Shown: piece by piece, positions 62,148 through 64,000 of the stretch | How the letters are laid out: every line of letters starts with the position of its first letter | How positions within the stretch are numbered: position 1 is the first letter of the stretch | NCBI GenBank assembly: GCA_965601485.1 | Contig: OZ271846.1 | Span: 310,001-374,000 of the forward strand | Direction of reading: 5' to 3' | Source: Methylotenera_A aquatica | GTDB lineage: Bacteria > Pseudomonadota > Gammaproteobacteria > Burkholderiales > Methylophilaceae | Length of the DNA stretch: 64,000 nt | Notes under the pieces: model-generated | The model's database searches: none | Seen by the model: only the letters and a program-made list of their open reading frames with translations | What the model was told of the DNA's origin: nothing | Program-made: the position numbers and the translations under genes

Positions 62148-63005
62148 GTGTTTTTTAAATTAAAAGCGAGCTTGTATGCGTTAGGTGTGATGTTTTTATT
62201 GGCATCCAACATGGCGCATGCAGAGCTTGTTGCCATCCCGGAGCTTAAGTCACGCGTCACCGACCTAACCCAAACCCTATCATCCGATCAGCAAGCACAG
62301 TTGGATACAAAATTAGCCGCCTTTGAGCAACAAAAAGGCAGCCAAATAGCGATTCTTATATTGCCCACCACGCAACCTGAAGATATCGCTCAGTATTCTA
62401 TCCGTGTGGTAGAAAAATGGAAAATCGGGCGCGAAAAAGTTGACGATGGTATTTTAGTTTTAGTAGCCAAAGAAGACCGAAAAGTACGCATAGAAGTGGG
62501 CTACGGTTTAGAAGGTGCCATTCCCGATTTAACTGCTAAGCGCGTTATTAATGAATTTATTTCGCCTCAATTTAAGCAGGGTAATTTTTATGGCGGCCTA
62601 GATGCGGGTATAGATAAGCTGATGGGATTGATTAGCGGTGAGGCTTTGCCCGAAACCAAAGCCAATTCTACTGGTGGTAATGCTATCGAAAGTTTATTGC
62701 CTATTTTATTGTTTGGCGGGCTAATTTCAGGCTTAGTTTTGCGCGGTATTTTAGGTAATTTTGCAGGCAGTGCGGTCAATGGCGGCTTAATTGGTGCTGC
62801 CGTTTGGTTGTTGGGGTTGGCATTGGGTGCGGCTGTTATTTTTGCGATTGTGGCCTTCTTTTTTACCATGATGATGGGCGGCCGTGTCATGGGTGTTTAT
62901 GGCGGCGGCGTTCCTATGGGTGGTGGTTGGGGCGGTGGTGGATCGAGTAGCTGGAGCGGCGGCGGCGGTGGGTTTGGCGGCGGCGGCGCTTCGGGCGATT
63001 GGTAA
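62148..63005 (+). CDS. TPM-domain (YgcG-like) protein with glycine-rich tail
   Basis: A 285-residue membrane protein with a GTG start. A signal peptide ends near AHA, and the TPM domain runs residues ~30-150 (VTDLTQTLSSDQQAQLD, FEQQKGSQIAILILPTTQPEDIAQY, DGILVLVAKEDRKVRIEVGYGLEGAIPD). Two transmembrane helices (about 175-245) and a Gly/Ser/Trp-rich tail ending in GGASGDW follow. This is the usual partner of LemA. The function of TPM proteins is unclear; some reports suggest acid phosphatase activity in the plant form. Confidence 0.93.
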   Translation: MFFKLKASLYALGVMFLLASNMAHAELVAIPELKSRVTDLTQTLSSDQQAQLDTKLAAFEQQKGSQIAILILPTTQPEDIAQYSIRVVEKWKIGREKVDDGILVLVAKEDRKVRIEVGYGLEGAIPDLTAKRVINEFISPQFKQGNFYGGLDAGIDKLMGLISGEALPETKANSTGGNAIESLLPILLFGGLISGLVLRGILGNFAGSAVNGGLIGAAVWLLGLALGAAVIFAIVAFFFTMMMGGRVMGVYGGGVPMGGGWGGGGSSSWSGGGGGFGGGGASGDW

Positions 63006-63026
63006 AATATTGAATCGATATATATT

Positions 63027-63548
63027 ATGAAACGTCGACATAACGTCATTCGCTTTTTAAAGCACTTATTCAGCTCAGTTTTGCCTGTTAGTTGGCAAGT
63101 GCATCAACATTTTTCGGATAGCGCCTTAAAACGCATCGAAAAAGCGATTCAATTAAGCGAGCAAGCGCATGCAGGCGAAATCCGATTTGTAGTGGAAGCT
63201 TGCTTGCACCCAATGGAAATACTCTGCAAAAAAACACCTAAAAGTCGCGCGTTAGAGTTATTTAGCCGCTTTAATGTTTGGGATACAGCGCAAAATAATG
63301 GTGTGCTGATTTATTTGTTATTAGCCGATAGAGACGTTGAAATTTTGGCCGATCGTGGCATTCATCAGCATGTGGGTAACGATGGATGGGATACTATTTG
63401 TCATGCCATGGAACTTGAATTTAGGCGCGGAAATTTTGAAGTAGGCGTCTTGCAGGGGTTGGGTGAAATTAGTCATATGTTACAAAAGCATTACCCTGCT
63501 GGCTCTGATAAAAGCAATGAGCTACCTAATAAGCCGATTATCCTCTAA
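63027..63548 (+). CDS. Second TPM-domain protein, soluble form
   Basis: A 173-residue protein lacking the Gly-rich tail. Residues ~40-130 carry the TPM pattern IEKAIQLSEQAHAGEIRFVVEA, NGVLIYLLLADRDVEILADRGI and DTICHAMELEFRRGNFEVGVL. The first 25 residues are basic and helical and may be a signal or anchor. It follows the first TPM gene by 21 bases, giving a lemA-TPM-TPM cluster as in many proteobacteria. Its end overlaps the start of the next gene. Confidence 0.92.
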   Translation: MKRRHNVIRFLKHLFSSVLPVSWQVHQHFSDSALKRIEKAIQLSEQAHAGEIRFVVEACLHPMEILCKKTPKSRALELFSRFNVWDTAQNNGVLIYLLLADRDVEILADRGIHQHVGNDGWDTICHAMELEFRRGNFEVGVLQGLGEISHMLQKHYPAGSDKSNELPNKPIIL

Positions 63549-64000
63549 ATTTTGCATTGGTTTTTTAACGTTTTTGTTTGCGTTAAATGCCAAGGCTGAT
63601 TTGTCTGATATGTCACGCATTTTTCGCCAAACGCCCAATTTAGCTGCTTTTGAAGTATGCTATGGTGGTGGTTGTACCGAAGTTAAGAGGTTGTCATTAA
63701 CTAATGAAGAATGGCAAAAAGTCAGCGCTATCTTTGATAAAGCAGTTATTAACGCTGCACAAGAGCGTCAGTTAATCGGCAAAGCTATTGCCCAGCTAGA
63801 AACCATTGTGGGTGAAAAAATCGGTACAACAAACGATTTAGCGGGTACCTTTTATGATGGCCCCTTATCTGGCCAGCAAGATTGTAATGACGAATCGATT
63901 AATTCAACAACCTATATGCGCTTGATGCATCTAGCGGGTTTACTTAAATGGCACCAAATTGAAGATACTCGCACGCGGAATTTCTTTTTCAACGGTTGGC
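63517..64000 (+). CDS. Secreted protein, C terminus outside window, family not recognised
   Basis: A reading frame from ATG at 63517 runs open to the window edge (at least 161 residues). A signal peptide (FCIGFLTFLFALNAKA) is followed by SRIFRQTPNLAAFEVCYGGGC, KLSL-like regions and LAGLLKWHQIEDTRTRNFF. Cys pairs (CYGGGC, QDCND) are candidate disulfides. The start lies 32 bases inside the second TPM gene, so it belongs to the same transcript. No family is recognised. Confidence 0.8.
   Translation, partial: MSYLISRLSSKFCIGFLTFLFALNAKADLSDMSRIFRQTPNLAAFEVCYGGGCTEVKRLSLTNEEWQKVSAIFDKAVINAAQERQLIGKAIAQLETIVGEKIGTTNDLAGTFYDGPLSGQQDCNDESINSTTYMRLMHLAGLLKWHQIEDTRTRNFFFNGW

Noticed and set aside
62787..63041. 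Minus-strand frame opposite the Gly-rich TPM tail
   Set aside because: It is a low-complexity shadow of the GGC/GGT-rich coding strand.

Overview
The window looks like a chromosomal stretch of a low-GC betaproteobacterium, most likely Methylophilaceae (Methylotenera or Methylophilus type). This is inferred from gene order (dusB-fis-purH-purD-hemF, polA-cinA, thrB beside a BPSS1780-type membrane protein, coaBC-dut beside radC), a BPSS1780-family gene, a periplasmic azurin and a small cytochrome c, and exosortase (PEP-CTERM/VPLPA-CTERM) substrates in an AT-rich genome. No database search was possible, so the assignment rests on recognised families and synteny. No rRNA, tRNA, prophage, IS transposase or CRISPR array was seen.

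Layout. 1-5.2 kb: end of mgtE, an MscS channel, rpmB-rpmG, dut and coaBC (CoA synthesis), then a decayed gene carrying hexanucleotide repeats. 5.3-14.2 kb: radC, a Prx5-type peroxiredoxin next to glutathione reductase, a gene remnant, a secreted protein with an exact 36-residue repeat, an MsbA-like exporter, and cstA with two small overlapping partners. 14.3-20.4 kb: lgt, ilvD, hexose-6-phosphate mutarotase, cytochrome c and an amino-acid permease. 20.5-31 kb: a long leftward block with an M18 aminopeptidase, hemF, purD, purH, fis, dusB, a YkgJ-like protein, a CinA-domain protein and polA. 31-37.7 kb: a LOG-family protein, thrB, uvrD and ung, with a good small-RNA candidate between uvrD and ung. 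37.7-40.2 kb: groES-groEL under a CIRCE operator, flanked and interrupted by palindromic repeats. 40.2-49.9 kb: an aldo/keto reductase pair, azurin, a pldA split by one stop codon, bioA, dacB, a decayed and an intact VPLPA-CTERM gene, an FKBP lipoprotein, and OsmC and VOC proteins. 49.9-57 kb: DUF2322, coq7, an Fe-S oxidoreductase subunit, ctpA, a Rdx protein, a ferritin-like protein, an NlpC/P60 hydrolase, a second repeat-bearing remnant and a PEP-CTERM protein of foreign composition. 57-64 kb: dinG-like helicase, arfB, tsaB, rimI, a UDG-fold protein that may be the replicase psi subunit, and a lemA-TPM-TPM cluster ending in an incomplete secreted protein.

Most of the window is housekeeping. 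The unusual material lies between the operons. It includes an sRNA-like locus with a CCUCCC loop and a family of about 85-125 bp palindromes, one of which sits inside groESL. There is a VPLPA-CTERM pseudogene whose reading frame is broken only by stops one C-to-T change from Gln codons. Two decayed genes contain expanded hexamers. There is also a probable HolD (psi) equivalent next to rimI.
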